A DNA stretch of 63,839 bases. Origin: Bacillota bacterium (GTDB taxonomy: Bacteria > Bacillota > Clostridia > Christensenellales > CAG-138). The notes beneath the pieces were generated by a model. That model was not told the DNA's origin. It saw only the letters and a list, made by a program, of their open reading frames with translations, and ran no database searches. The DNA is taken from positions 1-63,839 of the forward strand of contig JAEWQH010000052.1 in the NCBI GenBank assembly GCA_023399275.1. The letters run 5' to 3'. Of the stretch, positions 25,714-35,139 are shown piece by piece. A program made the translations under genes and the position numbers. Within the stretch, counting starts at the first letter, position 1; every line of letters begins with the position of its first letter.

Positions 25714-26670
25714 TTATCCCTCCAAATCCACGCGATTGCGTGTTTTACCGTTGAGAAATGCATGCAGGTTTTCCGCCGCGATATCGACAAGCCGCTTGCG
25801 AACATCCCGCGGCAGCCAGGCCGCGTGCGGCGTGATCAGACAGTTTTTTGCAAAGAGCAGCGGATGATCCGCCGCGATCGGCTCTCGTTCGACCACATCC
25901 ACTCCGGCGGCGTAGATCGCGCCTGCGTTGAGCGCCTCCGCCAGCGCGGCGGAATCGACCAGCGCGCCGCGCGCGGTGTTGAGAAGGATCGCGCTTTGCT
26001 TCATCCACGCGAGCGTCGAGCGGTTCACGATGCCGCGCGTTTCCTCCGTCGCAGCGCAGTGCAGTGAGAGCACGTCGCTTTGCCGAAAGAGCGCTTCCAG
26101 TGAAACATACGCTCCGCAGAACGCCGCTCGCTCATGACGGCTGCAGCCGATGACGCGCATGCCCAGCGCGCTTGCAACGCGCGCAGCCGCGCAGCCGATC
26201 TCCCCCGTGCCGAGCACGCCGAAGGTCTTGTCGCTCAGCGCGATGATCGGCGCATCCCAGGCGCAGTCGTCCGCGCGCTGCGTCCAGCGCCCTTTGCGCA
26301 CCTCCGCATCCAGCGCACGGGTGCGGTTGGTCAGCTCCAGCATGAGCGCGATCGTATGCTGCGCCACCGCCTCCGTCGAATACCCCGGCACGTTGCATAC
26401 GGCAACGTTATGCCGCTTGGCAGCCGCCAGATCAATCTTATCATATCCTGTTGCAAACAGGCAGAGAAAGCGCAGCTCGGGCGAGAGCGAAAACTCCCGC
26501 TCCCCCAGACGCCCGCGGTTTGTAAAGAGCGCCTGCGCGTGTTTCAGTCGTTCGGGCAGCTGCTCGGGCGCGGTGCGCTCGTAGACGCTCAGCTCCCCAA
26601 ACCGGCGGATCGGCTCCCAGTCGATGTCCCCGGGGTTTACGGAATACGCGTCAAGAATTACGATGTTCAT
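25714..26670 (-). CDS. D-2-hydroxyacid dehydrogenase (NAD-dependent)
   Basis: Cytosolic oxidoreductase of 318 residues that should interconvert a 2-hydroxyacid and a 2-ketoacid with NAD(H). The Rossmann motif is GVLGTGEIG (with the usual downstream basic CSRH segment). The catalytic residues are in LNTARGALVD (Arg), DVVEREP (Glu) and TPHAAW (His). The closest named relatives are glycerate or phosphoglycerate dehydrogenase-like enzymes, but the substrate cannot be fixed by eye. It is first in a two-gene unit with the SIMPL lipoprotein. Confidence 0.9.
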   Translation of the reverse strand: MNIVILDAYSVNPGDIDWEPIRRFGELSVYERTAPEQLPERLKHAQALFTNRGRLGEREFSLSPELRFLCLFATGYDKIDLAAAKRHNVAVCNVPGYSTEAVAQHTIALMLELTNRTRALDAEVRKGRWTQRADDCAWDAPIIALSDKTFGVLGTGEIGCAAARVASALGMRVIGCSRHERAAFCGAYVSLEALFRQSDVLSLHCAATEETRGIVNRSTLAWMKQSAILLNTARGALVDSAALAEALNAGAIYAAGVDVVEREPIAADHPLLFAKNCLITPHAAWLPRDVRKRLVDIAAENLHAFLNGKTRNRVDLEG

Positions 26671-26775
26671 CTGTCTCTCCCGGCCGGCTTGGCTTCTTTT
26701 GCAGTATAGCGCATTTACCGGGTGCTGGCAAGTCGCGTCCGCATCCGCTCAGGCGTTACTATGGTGTGTCCTGCG

Positions 26776-26804
26776 TTGCAGGCGAGCGCAATATGTAGTA
26801 TAAT
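26776..26804 (+). promoter_or_regulatory. Promoter of ftsK
   Basis: TTGCAG and a perfect TATAAT are separated by 17 nt. They lie about 125 nt upstream of the TTG start of ftsK. Confidence 0.55.
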
Positions 26805-26929
26805 GAGTTGATATTATGGTATAGTAGCTGCCTTTGGCGGCGCGCCGCTGATTCGCATCGGATTTAGGCGCGCAAGCATCCGGGCGCACATGCATCTTTT
26901 TTCGGATCCAGAAAGGACGGAGTGCATCT

Positions 26930-29617
26930 TTGGCATCCAAAGCAAACAACGAAACAACCGGCGGCAAGAAAGCCGCGGCGCAGAAGGGCGCAGGCCAGGG
27001 GCGCGATAAAGCCGCCTCCGAGGGCGGCGGCGTCCTGCTGATCGCCGCGGGCGTCCTCGCCGCCGCATACCTCTTCTTTTCCGCCAAAGGCTATCTGGGC
27101 GAGGTGCTCGGAAAGGCACTCTTCGGCATGATCGGCGTGATCGCCTATGCGTTGCCGGTGATCCTCATCGGCGTAGGCATCATCTACATCCGCGGCGCAA
27201 GCAACGCCCGCCTCAACGGCAGCGGCTGGTATCTGCTGCTGGGAATTCTTGCGCTGGTCACGCTGCTGAGCACGGTACGCAACTCCCTCGCCGAGGGCAT
27301 GGAGTACATGAGCTATATCAACGAAGCGCTCTCGGTCGGGCAGAATGCGCATCTTGGCGGCGGGTTCATCGGCGCCGTGCTCAGCTACCCGCTGCTCAAG
27401 CTCGGCGGCGCAACGCTGGCGTATATCCTCAGCATCGCGCTCATCCTCGTCTGCCTCATCAAGATTACGGGCTTTTCGCTGCGCGACGCTTCGGAGACGC
27501 TCACGCACAAGGTGCTCGCCGCTATGGAGAACTCCCGCGAAAAGGAGAGCGAGCGGGTGCTTGAGCGCGCCGAGCGCGAAGAGCGCCCCCTGTTTACCCT
27601 CACGCTGGAGGACGAACAGCCGTCCAAGGGCAAAAAAACCGCCCTCCCCGAAGCCGGGAAGCAGAAAGGCAAGCGCGCCGACCCGCAGGAAGAGCCGGAG
27701 ATCGACCTCTTCGCAAAGCCGAAGAAGGGCAGCCGGCGCAAATCCGCCCGCGATGAAGAAGCGGAGCTTCGCGCCTTCGGTCAGCAATCGGGCGAGTTTC
27801 TCACAAAGACCGGCGAGAAAGCAAAGGCGAAAAAGCCTGAAAAGCTCGACAGCGACATCTGGGACACGCTCGACTTCGAACCGGGGGACGACGTACCACT
27901 TGTTCTGGCGAAAAACGGCCGTCCGATCCCGAAAGCGATCGTCCAGCTGCCCGATCCCACGCCGCTCTTCGGCGCGACTCCGTCGGCGCCCTCCGCCTCG
28001 CGCGAGGGGATGCCGACGCGCCAGCCCGGCGTAAAGCGGCAGCCGATCGAAAAGCCCATCGAAAAGACCAAATCGCAACCGGAGGTCATCCTGGGAGACG
28101 GGCAGTACCATGCGCCGGCGCTGGAGCTGCTCAACCTGCCCGGCGCACAAAAGGAGAGCGATTCGGACACACCCGAGGAGAAGGCGCGCATCCTCATCGA
28201 TACGCTCGCTAGCTTTCGCATCAGCGCCACCGTAACGAATATCGCCGTCGGCCCCGCGCTGACGCGCATCGAGATCCAGCCAGCGGCGGGCACGCGCATC
28301 TCGCGCATCACAACGCTGCAAAACGACATCACCATGGCGCTCGCCGCGCCGCGCCTTCGCATGGAGGCGCCGATCCCGGGCAAGAACGCCATCGGCATCG
28401 AGATCCCCAACAAGGGCTCGACGCTTGTCGTGCTGCGCGACATCCTCGAAAGCAAGGAATTCAAAAACAGCGCGTCGCCCGTGACCATGGCGTTTGGGCG
28501 CGAAGCGAGCGGCAAGATCATCGTGGCGGATCTTACGCGCATGCCGCACCTGCTCATCGCCGGCGCAACCGGCTCCGGCAAGAGCGTGTGCATCAACGAC
28601 ATCATCGTTTCGATGGTCTATAAGAGTTCGCCGCAGGACGTGCGCTTCATCCTCATCGACCCCAAGATGGTCGAGATGACCATGTACGGCTCGCTGCCGC
28701 ACCTGCTCATCCCCGTCGTAACGGATCCCAAAAAAGCCGCGGGCGCCATGCGCTGGGCGGTCAAGGAGATGACCGACCGCTACAAGACCTTCTCGGAGCA
28801 CAACGCACGCAACCTCGACCGCTTCAACGAGCGCGCGGAGAAACCGGAGGATCGCCTGCCGCGCATCGTTGTGATCATCGACGAACTGGCAGACCTGATG
28901 ATGATTGCGCCCGAAGAGGTTGAGGACAGCATCCGCCGCATCGCGCAGCTTGGCCGCGCCGCCGGCATCCACCTCATCCTCGCCACCCAGCGGCCGGACG
29001 CAACGGTCATCACGGGGCTCATCAAGGCAAATATCCCCTCACGCGCTGCATTTGCCGTCAGCTCAGCCACCAACAGCCGCATCATCCTCGACATGGGCGG
29101 CGCGGAGAAGCTGCTCGGCCACGGCGACATGCTCTTCCACCCGGATGGGTCTGCCAAGCCCACGCGCCTGCAGTGCGCGTTTGTTTCGGATGAAGAGGTG
29201 GAGCGGATCGTGGCGCACTTCCGCGAGAGCGCAGCGCGCCCTGCCTTCAGCGACCAGATTCTCGAAGACGTCTCCTCTCTCGAAAAGAGCGGAGCCACCG
29301 GCGGCGCCTTTGGCGAGGGCAAGCAGGAGGACGAACTGCTCGGCGACGCCGTGCGCGTCGTCTTCGAGCACGGGCAGGCCAGCACCAGCATGATCCAGCG
29401 CAGGCTCCGCGTAGGGTACGCGCGCGCTTCGCGCCTGATCGATATCATGGAACAAAAGGGCTATATCTCCGGCTTCAACGGCAGCAAGGCGCGCGAGGTG
29501 CTCATCAAGCGCGCGCAGCTCGAGGAGCTCTTCGGCGACGGGACGCCTCTGGCGGAACCCCCCGCGGCGGAGCGCGAGCCCAACCCTATGGCACGCTTTT
29601 ACAGCGACGACGAATAG
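26930..29617 (+). CDS. ftsK: DNA translocase FtsK/SpoIIIE
   Basis: Septum-located ATPase that pumps DNA during division or sporulation; 895 residues. The start is TTG, with GGACGGAG a few nt upstream. After a Lys/Gly-rich leader there are about four transmembrane helices up to residue 190, a charged linker to about residue 400, and then the motor domain. The Walker A is GATGSGKSV near residue 545 and the Walker B is RIVVIIDELADLM. The C-terminal winged-helix gamma domain reads DAVRVVFEHGQASTSMIQRR. It heads the ftsK-rimO-pgsA-cinA-recA run. Confidence 0.95.
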   Translation: MASKANNETTGGKKAAAQKGAGQGRDKAASEGGGVLLIAAGVLAAAYLFFSAKGYLGEVLGKALFGMIGVIAYALPVILIGVGIIYIRGASNARLNGSGWYLLLGILALVTLLSTVRNSLAEGMEYMSYINEALSVGQNAHLGGGFIGAVLSYPLLKLGGATLAYILSIALILVCLIKITGFSLRDASETLTHKVLAAMENSREKESERVLERAEREERPLFTLTLEDEQPSKGKKTALPEAGKQKGKRADPQEEPEIDLFAKPKKGSRRKSARDEEAELRAFGQQSGEFLTKTGEKAKAKKPEKLDSDIWDTLDFEPGDDVPLVLAKNGRPIPKAIVQLPDPTPLFGATPSAPSASREGMPTRQPGVKRQPIEKPIEKTKSQPEVILGDGQYHAPALELLNLPGAQKESDSDTPEEKARILIDTLASFRISATVTNIAVGPALTRIEIQPAAGTRISRITTLQNDITMALAAPRLRMEAPIPGKNAIGIEIPNKGSTLVVLRDILESKEFKNSASPVTMAFGREASGKIIVADLTRMPHLLIAGATGSGKSVCINDIIVSMVYKSSPQDVRFILIDPKMVEMTMYGSLPHLLIPVVTDPKKAAGAMRWAVKEMTDRYKTFSEHNARNLDRFNERAEKPEDRLPRIVVIIDELADLMMIAPEEVEDSIRRIAQLGRAAGIHLILATQRPDATVITGLIKANIPSRAAFAVSSATNSRIILDMGGAEKLLGHGDMLFHPDGSAKPTRLQCAFVSDEEVERIVAHFRESAARPAFSDQILEDVSSLEKSGATGGAFGEGKQEDELLGDAVRVVFEHGQASTSMIQRRLRVGYARASRLIDIMEQKGYISGFNGSKAREVLIKRAQLEELFGDGTPLAEPPAAEREPNPMARFYSDDE

Positions 29618-29644
29618 CACACCGGCAAAAAGGAGAGCAAACGA

Positions 29645-30943
29645 ATGCAGCAGTCCGTTGGGGTGATCTCGCTCGGGTGCGCAAAAAACCAGGTGGATAC
29701 CGAGCGCATGCTCGGTATCCTCACCGCCGCGGGCTACGCGATCACCGCCGAGCCGGAGGATGCGGATGTGCTCGTCGTCAACACCTGCGGCTTCATCGAG
29801 AGCGCGAAGCAGGAGTCGATCAACGCCATACTCGAGATGGCGCAGTATAAAAGAGGCGGTCGGTGCGTGCGCCTCGTGGTGACCGGGTGCCTCTCCGAGC
29901 GCTATCGGGACGATCTTCGGCTGGCTATGCCTGAGATCGACATCCTCCTTGGCGTGCGTGAATACGAGTCGCTCCCCCGCCTGCTCGGCGGCCGGGCGGA
30001 CGCGCCGCACTGCGGGCCCAAGAGCGCGCGCGTGCTCACCACGCCGCGCTACAGCGCGTATCTGCGCATTGCGGACGGGTGCGACAATCGCTGCACCTAC
30101 TGCGCGATCCCGTTGATCCGGGGCAAGCTCGCCAGCGAGCCGCTCGAAGACCTCGTGGACGAAGCCAAGCGTCTGGCGGATGGCGGCGTAACGGAGCTGA
30201 CGCTGATTGCGCAGGACACCTCCGGCTACGGCACGGATCGCTACGGCAAGCCGATGCTCGGCGCGCTGCTCGACCGGCTGGAGAAGATCGAAGCCCTGCG
30301 TTGGCTGCGGGTGCTGTATACCTACCCCGACACGGTCACGCCGGCGCTGATCGACCGCTTTTGCGATGGCGGCAAGATCGCGCCGTATCTCGACATGCCG
30401 CTGCAGCACACCGAGGACGAGATCCTGCGCCGCATGCACCGGCGCGGCGACCAGGCGCATATCCGCCGCGTGCTGGAATACGTTGCGCGCCGCGCGCCTG
30501 CATTCATGCTCCGCACCACGCTGATGGTCGGCTTTCCCGGCGAGACGGATGCGCATTTTGACGCGATGCTGCGTTTTCTGCAGGAGCATCCCTTCGACCG
30601 CGTCGGCGCGTTTGCCTTCTCGCCGGAGGAGGGCACAGCAGCGGCGAATCTGCCGGATCAGGTGCCCGATGCAGTCAAGCAAGAGCGCCTTGCCCGGCTT
30701 ATGGAGGCACAGCAGCCGATTTCCCGCACGCGAAACGAGCGCAGGGTCGGCCAGATTGTAGAAGTCCTGATCGAGGGCTGTGACAACGGGCGCTGTTACG
30801 GGCGCAGCTACGCCGAGGCGCCGGACGTGGACGGGAAGATCTATCTGGAAAGCGCCGCTGCCTTTGCCCCGGGCAGCTATTTGCCCATCCGCCTGACGCA
30901 GGCGCTGGAATACGACATGATCGGCGAGCCGCTGCGCCCCTGA
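29645..30943 (+). CDS. rimO: Ribosomal protein S12 methylthiotransferase RimO
   Basis: Radical SAM enzyme that adds a methylthio group to an Asp of ribosomal protein S12. It has the N-terminal UPF0004 domain with three cluster Cys (SLGCAKN, NTCGF, GCLSER). The radical SAM CxxxCxxC is at C146, C150 and C153 (GCDNRCTYCAIP), and a C-terminal TRAM domain (residues 365-432) completes it. Length 432 is typical. It has a GGAGAG site and lies 27 nt after ftsK. Confidence 0.94.
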   Translation: MQQSVGVISLGCAKNQVDTERMLGILTAAGYAITAEPEDADVLVVNTCGFIESAKQESINAILEMAQYKRGGRCVRLVVTGCLSERYRDDLRLAMPEIDILLGVREYESLPRLLGGRADAPHCGPKSARVLTTPRYSAYLRIADGCDNRCTYCAIPLIRGKLASEPLEDLVDEAKRLADGGVTELTLIAQDTSGYGTDRYGKPMLGALLDRLEKIEALRWLRVLYTYPDTVTPALIDRFCDGGKIAPYLDMPLQHTEDEILRRMHRRGDQAHIRRVLEYVARRAPAFMLRTTLMVGFPGETDAHFDAMLRFLQEHPFDRVGAFAFSPEEGTAAANLPDQVPDAVKQERLARLMEAQQPISRTRNERRVGQIVEVLIEGCDNGRCYGRSYAEAPDVDGKIYLESAAAFAPGSYLPIRLTQALEYDMIGEPLRP

Positions 30944-30982
30944 GCGCACCGGATCGCCGAAATAATAGAAAGACAGAGAGCT

Positions 30983-31570
30983 ATGGAACAGACTTTGCCT
31001 CAATCCCCGGCTTCGCGCGAAAAGATGAATCTGCCAAACCGCCTCACGATATTTCGCATGGCGCTGGTGCCGCTGCTGGTCGCGGCGTTCTCCTTTGAAG
31101 CGTGGCTGCCCGGTTGGAACTATTACGCCGCGGCGATCTTCTTCCTCGCAGACATGACGGACGTCGTGGACGGCTACATTGCGCGCAGGCGAAACATGGT
31201 GACCAACTTCGGCAAGTTCATGGATCCTATCGCGGATAAACTGCTGTTTTGCTCGGCGTTCATCATGATGACGTACAACGGCATGCTCAACCCGATCCTC
31301 TGCATCATATTCGTCGGACGCGAGATCATCGTATCGGGCTTCCGTCTCGTCACAGCCAACAGCGGCAAGGTGATCGCCGCCAACTGGCTCGGCAAGCTCA
31401 AGAGCGGCCTGCAGGTCGTCGCCATCCTCGCGACGCTGCTCGGCAACCCGGTCTTCTCGCGCTGGAACTTCCGCTTTGATTTCGGGGTTATGTGCACCGC
31501 CGCGGTCTTCACCGTTTGGTCGGCGGTGGACTACATCGTCGCAAACCGTAAGGCGGTCAACTGGAACTGA
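30983..31570 (+). CDS. pgsA: CDP-diacylglycerol-glycerol-3-phosphate 3-phosphatidyltransferase
   Basis: Commits CDP-diacylglycerol to phosphatidylglycerol synthesis at the membrane. It carries the CDP-alcohol phosphotransferase signature, D-x2-DG-x2-AR-x8-G-x3-D-x3-D, in MTDVVDGYIARRRN through FGKFMDPIADK. About five hydrophobic helices in 195 residues are normal. It sits between rimO and cinA, the usual Clostridia order. Confidence 0.93.
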   Translation: MEQTLPQSPASREKMNLPNRLTIFRMALVPLLVAAFSFEAWLPGWNYYAAAIFFLADMTDVVDGYIARRRNMVTNFGKFMDPIADKLLFCSAFIMMTYNGMLNPILCIIFVGREIIVSGFRLVTANSGKVIAANWLGKLKSGLQVVAILATLLGNPVFSRWNFRFDFGVMCTAAVFTVWSAVDYIVANRKAVNWN

Positions 31571-31626
31571 CCCCCCCTTCGCAGGATTTCGGGCAACCGC
31601 CCGCAGAATAAGGAAGTGAATCAAAT

Positions 31627-32862
31627 ATGATCGCAGAGATCGTCTCCGTCGGCACGGAGCTGCTCATGGGCCAGGTCGTCAATACGGACGCGCAGTATAT
31701 CGCCCAACGGCTCGCCCCGCTTGGCTTTCAGGTGTTTTACCACACGACCGTCGGCGACAACGTCAAGCGCCTCTCCGCCGTCGTCCACCAGGCGGTGGAA
31801 CGTTCGGACGTGGTCGTCTTCACCGGCGGGCTTGGCCCTACAGACGACGACCTGACCAAGGAGACCGTCGCCTCCGCGCTCGGACTGACCGTCGAACTCA
31901 TCCCCGAGGAAGCGGAGCGGCTCAAAAAGCACTTCGAAGCGCGTGGGTATCCGCTTACGCCAAACAATCTCAAGCAGGCAAGCTTTCCCAAAAACGCAGT
32001 CATCCTGCCAAACGCATTCGGCACAGCGCCCGGTTGCATCATGACCGCCGAGGACAAGACGGCCATCCTGCTGCCCGGTCCGCCGCGCGAGCTCTTCCCC
32101 ATGTTTCAAGACCACGTGATGCCGTATCTCGAGCGCCTCAGCGGAAACAAACTGTATTCGCGCGAACTGCGCATCTTCGGCAAGGGAGAATCGGCCGTCA
32201 CCTACGAGCTGCGGGACATCATCGAGAGCCAGACGAACCCGACCGTAGCACCCTACGTCAAAACCGGAGAGGTCACTCTGCGCGTCACCGCACTGTGCCA
32301 GAGCGAGGAGGAGGGCGAGCGCCTCGCGCGCCCCATGATCGGCGAGATCATCTTCCGCCTGGGCGACATCGTCTACTCTACTGTGGGCGAGTCGCTGCCG
32401 GAGACATGCGCGCGCATGCTCACGGACGACGGCCAGACCCTTGCCATCGCGGAGAGCTGCACCGGCGGCCTGATCGCCAGCGAGCTCGTCGCAATCCCAG
32501 GCTGCTCGAGATTTCTGCTCGAAGGCTGCGTCGCCTATTCCGACGCGGCCAAGGTCTCCCGTCTCGGCGTACGCCAGGAGACGCTGGATCGCTTCGGCGC
32601 GGTCAGCGAACCGTGCGCCATCGAGATGGCCGAGGGTATGCGCCGCACCTCCGGCGCGGATTACGCACTCGCCACGACCGGCTTCGCCGGGCCGGAAGGA
32701 GGCACCGCGCAGGACCCGGTAGGCACGGTCTACATCGCTCTGGCGCGGCCCGGCGAGACGCTGTCCAAGCGCATCTCTCTCTTTGGCGAGCGCGCGCGCA
32801 TCCGCGAAATCGCAGCCCTGCACGCATTTGACATGCTGCGACGCAAGCTCTGCCTCGAATAG
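31627..32862 (+). CDS. cinA: CinA-family protein (nicotinamide-nucleotide amidohydrolase / MoCF domain)
   Basis: A two-domain protein of 411 residues. The N-terminal molybdopterin-binding-like domain starts EIVSVGTELLMGQVVNTDAQ, with TGGLGPTDDDLT; in homologues it acts on ADP-ribose or related pyrophosphates. The C-terminal CinA domain (residues 260-411), with AESCTGGLIASEL and TTGFAGPEGG, deamidates NMN in the NAD salvage route. Immediately upstream of recA, as in many Firmicutes, where it is co-regulated with competence and DNA repair. Confidence 0.93.
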   Translation: MIAEIVSVGTELLMGQVVNTDAQYIAQRLAPLGFQVFYHTTVGDNVKRLSAVVHQAVERSDVVVFTGGLGPTDDDLTKETVASALGLTVELIPEEAERLKKHFEARGYPLTPNNLKQASFPKNAVILPNAFGTAPGCIMTAEDKTAILLPGPPRELFPMFQDHVMPYLERLSGNKLYSRELRIFGKGESAVTYELRDIIESQTNPTVAPYVKTGEVTLRVTALCQSEEEGERLARPMIGEIIFRLGDIVYSTVGESLPETCARMLTDDGQTLAIAESCTGGLIASELVAIPGCSRFLLEGCVAYSDAAKVSRLGVRQETLDRFGAVSEPCAIEMAEGMRRTSGADYALATTGFAGPEGGTAQDPVGTVYIALARPGETLSKRISLFGERARIREIAALHAFDMLRRKLCLE

Positions 32863-32913
32863 CGGAAAAAGCGCGGTTTTCGGCAAAAAACGCTGTACGC
32901 TTCCGCTTGGACA

Positions 32914-32950
32914 TGCTATAATGGCAAAAGAGCATGCGATCATTTGTTCT
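32914..32950 (+). promoter_or_regulatory. recA promoter with candidate LexA box
   Basis: A perfect extended -10 (TGC then TATAAT, 32914-32922) is followed 14 nt later by CGATC-ATTT-GTTCT (32937-32950). This matches the Firmicutes LexA operator CGAAC-N4-GTTCG at 8 of 10 fixed positions. The site would cover the transcription start region, which is where a repressor should sit. No good -35 is visible. Confidence 0.45.
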
Positions 32951-33057
32951 TATCCGTCGGTGCGCACAGACTGCGCCGGCAAGCGGGTCGCCGCGGACTG
33001 CGTCGCACGCAGAGCACTATGCATCAGAAGACTTCTTCTTACGAAAGGAATACTGTG

Positions 33058-34149
33058 ATGGTCGAAAAAGAAAAAGCGTTGGAGATCGCACTGGGTCAAA
33101 TCGAAAAACAGTTTGGCAAGGGCGCGATCATGAAGCTGGGCGACGCGGCGGCGCGCGCGCCGGTAGCAACCATATCTACCGGCTGCCTCCCGCTGGACTA
33201 CGCGCTCGGCGTCGGCGGCATCCCGCGCGGGCGCATCATAGAGATCTACGGGCCGGAGTCCTCCGGCAAAACCACCATTGCGCTGCATATCATTGCAGAG
33301 GGGCAGCGCGTGGGCGGCACTGCGGCGTTTATCGACGCGGAGCATGCGCTCGACCCCGTCTACGCCGAGGCGCTGGGCGTGCGTGTAGACGACCTCTACG
33401 TCTCCCAGCCGGATACCGGTGAGCAGGCGCTGGAGATCACCGAGGCGCTTGTTCGCAGCGGCGCCATCGACGTTGTGGTGGTCGATTCCGTCGCCGCGCT
33501 CGTGCCCAAGGCGGAGATCGAGGGCGATATGGGCGACGCGCACGTGGGCCTGCAGGCGCGGCTCATGAGTCAGGCGCTGCGCAAGCTTACAGGTGCGATC
33601 AACAAGTCCAACACCATCGTCATCTTCATCAACCAGTTGCGCGAAAAGGTCGGCGTCATGTTCGGCAACCCTGAGACCACGCCCGGCGGCAAAGCGCTCA
33701 AGTTCTACGCCAGCGTCCGCCTGGATGTACGCCGCATCGACGCGCTCAAGAGCGGAACGGACATCATCGGCAACCGCACGCGTGTCAAGGTGGTCAAAAA
33801 CAAAGTCGCTCCGCCCTTTAAGACCGCGGAGTTCGATATGCTCTACGGCGAGGGCATCTCCAAAGAGGGCGCAATCCTCGATCTCGCGGTGGAGAAGAAA
33901 CTCATCCAAAAGAGCGGCGCCTGGTACAACTACGGCGAGATGCGCATCGCCCAAGGGCGCGACAACACGCGCGTCTTTCTCAAGGACAATCCCGAACTCA
34001 CGCAGAAGCTCGAAAAACAGCTGCGCGTCATGTTTGAAGAAGAGCGCAAGCAGGCCGCCGCAGAGCAGGAGGCCAAGCGCAAGGCCAACCAGAGCGCCAT
34101 GGCCGCCGCAGAAGCCGCGCAGGCAACCGCGGCAAAAAAAGAATCCTGA
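33058..34149 (+). CDS. recA: Recombinase RecA
   Basis: Homologous recombination strand-exchange ATPase and SOS co-protease; 363 residues. The Walker A is GPESSGKT at residues 65-72, the Walker B region VVVVDSVAAL, loop L1 EGDMGDAHVGLQARLMSQ and loop L2 near INQLREKVGVMFGNPETTPGG. The C-terminus is an Ala/Glu/Lys-rich tail. The ATG at 33058 (MVEKEKALE) with AAAGGAA upstream matches the usual RecA start; an earlier in-frame ATG at 32944 would add a non-homologous basic leader. A terminator follows. Confidence 0.97.
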   Translation: MVEKEKALEIALGQIEKQFGKGAIMKLGDAAARAPVATISTGCLPLDYALGVGGIPRGRIIEIYGPESSGKTTIALHIIAEGQRVGGTAAFIDAEHALDPVYAEALGVRVDDLYVSQPDTGEQALEITEALVRSGAIDVVVVDSVAALVPKAEIEGDMGDAHVGLQARLMSQALRKLTGAINKSNTIVIFINQLREKVGVMFGNPETTPGGKALKFYASVRLDVRRIDALKSGTDIIGNRTRVKVVKNKVAPPFKTAEFDMLYGEGISKEGAILDLAVEKKLIQKSGAWYNYGEMRIAQGRDNTRVFLKDNPELTQKLEKQLRVMFEEERKQAAAEQEAKRKANQSAMAAAEAAQATAAKKES

Positions 34150-34163
34150 GCAAGCCCAGATTA

Positions 34164-34200
34164 CAGCAGCCGCGCGGAGTCACCGCGCGGCTGCTGTTGT
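34164..34200 (+). terminator. recA terminator
   Basis: A perfect 14-bp stem (CAGCAGCCGCGCGG and its complement) with a 5-nt loop, then TTGTCT, directly after recA. Confidence 0.8.
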
Positions 34201-34227
34201 CTGAACGCATCCGAATGCTATCGCCGT

Positions 34228-34788
34228 CTATCTTGCGGAGAAGATCGACATATCCGTTCCTGCGTCGCGCACCAGCACATCGCCGCCGGCGCGTGCGATG
34301 AGAGCGCCTACGTAAAAATCCCCCGCAGCGCCGGAAAGATTGACGATCTGGATGATGAAAAACCGCCAGAACGCCGTCTCATAAAACGCCGCCGTGAGTA
34401 CCGCGAGCACTACGCCAAGAATCACCACGGGCGCAAACGCAATCACGAGATACTGCGTCCGCCCAAAAAGCGCGTCGCTGCCCGCATAGGCATAGAGCCC
34501 GGTAAAACCGTAGTGCGGCTTTCTGCCGGAGAATGCTTTCATAAACACGCCGTGGATCAGCTCATGCACCACCATGTATACGACGATGCCCACAAACAGC
34601 AGCGTCAGCTCGATGACGGTGTGAATCCCGATCTCCACCTCGGTGAACGCCGGACTGAGCGCAAAGCCCAGCGCAGTCGCTGCCGCGCCGATTCCGAGCG
34701 CAAGCAGGTTGACGATCACCGCCTCTTTGCGGTTTTGCATGAGGTCTATGCGGCGCACTTCGCGGTAGCCGTTTGGCAAAGTGGTCAT
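34228..34788 (-). CDS. DUF3267 membrane protein (putative zinc metalloprotease-like)
   Basis: 186 residues with four hydrophobic helices (near 25-45, 58-78, 108-130 and 140-160). The second carries HELIHG, an HExxH zinc-protease-like motif, and GDFYV occurs near the C-terminus; both are typical of the DUF3267 family. Possible intramembrane metalloprotease; no substrate is known. Its start overlaps the stop of the DUF2087 gene by 4 nt, so the pair is coupled. Confidence 0.82.
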   Translation of the reverse strand: MTTLPNGYREVRRIDLMQNRKEAVIVNLLALGIGAAATALGFALSPAFTEVEIGIHTVIELTLLFVGIVVYMVVHELIHGVFMKAFSGRKPHYGFTGLYAYAGSDALFGRTQYLVIAFAPVVILGVVLAVLTAAFYETAFWRFFIIQIVNLSGAAGDFYVGALIARAGGDVLVRDAGTDMSIFSAR

Positions 34789-35066
34789 TCGGCCTCCGTT
34801 TTCTTTCCGGGATTACGCCAGTAGCGGCTGCCGTCGCGCACGCGAAGCAGCCATCCGCTCTCGATCATCCCCCGTCTCAGTATGAATAGATCGCCAAATG
34901 TGTGCCACGCGGAGAGGATGTCGTTCACCTCGCGCTCGGTGTAGTCCCGTCCATATGCAAACTGTTCCGCCAGATAGGCAACCACCTCCTCGCGGGGCGC
35001 TTGCTTTGATGGCCAGAGCTTCACCCTGCCCGCCTCGTCTAAAAATCGTTCGATTCCCTGCGCCAT
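34785..35066 (-). CDS. DUF2087-domain protein
   Basis: 93 residues, soluble. The motif run LWPSKQAPREEVVAYLAEQF, Y.E.EVN..L, DLFILRR.MIESGWL.R..DGS.YWRN matches the DUF2087 domain, often found alone or fused to regulators such as MerR- or ArsR-type proteins. It is basic and probably nucleic-acid or ligand binding, but no role is established. It overlaps the downstream DUF3267 gene by 4 nt. Confidence 0.82.
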   Translation of the reverse strand: MAQGIERFLDEAGRVKLWPSKQAPREEVVAYLAEQFAYGRDYTEREVNDILSAWHTFGDLFILRRGMIESGWLLRVRDGSRYWRNPGKKTEAE

Positions 35067-35139
35067 GACGCGTCCCCTCCCCCGCTGTGCCGGCGCCTGC
35101 GCGTCCGGCTTCAGCCTTGCAAAAAAATCTCGCTTCGCG

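Noticed and set aside
26864..28972. Long minus-strand open frame opposite ftsK, and a similar one opposite rimO-pgsA (29063-31624)
   Set aside because: No conserved motif and no ribosome binding site; compositional shadows of ftsK and rimO/pgsA, which carry all signature residues.
32944..33057. Longer RecA N-terminus starting at 32944
   Set aside because: The extension is basic and unlike any RecA. The ATG at 33058 has a ribosome binding site and matches the family start.
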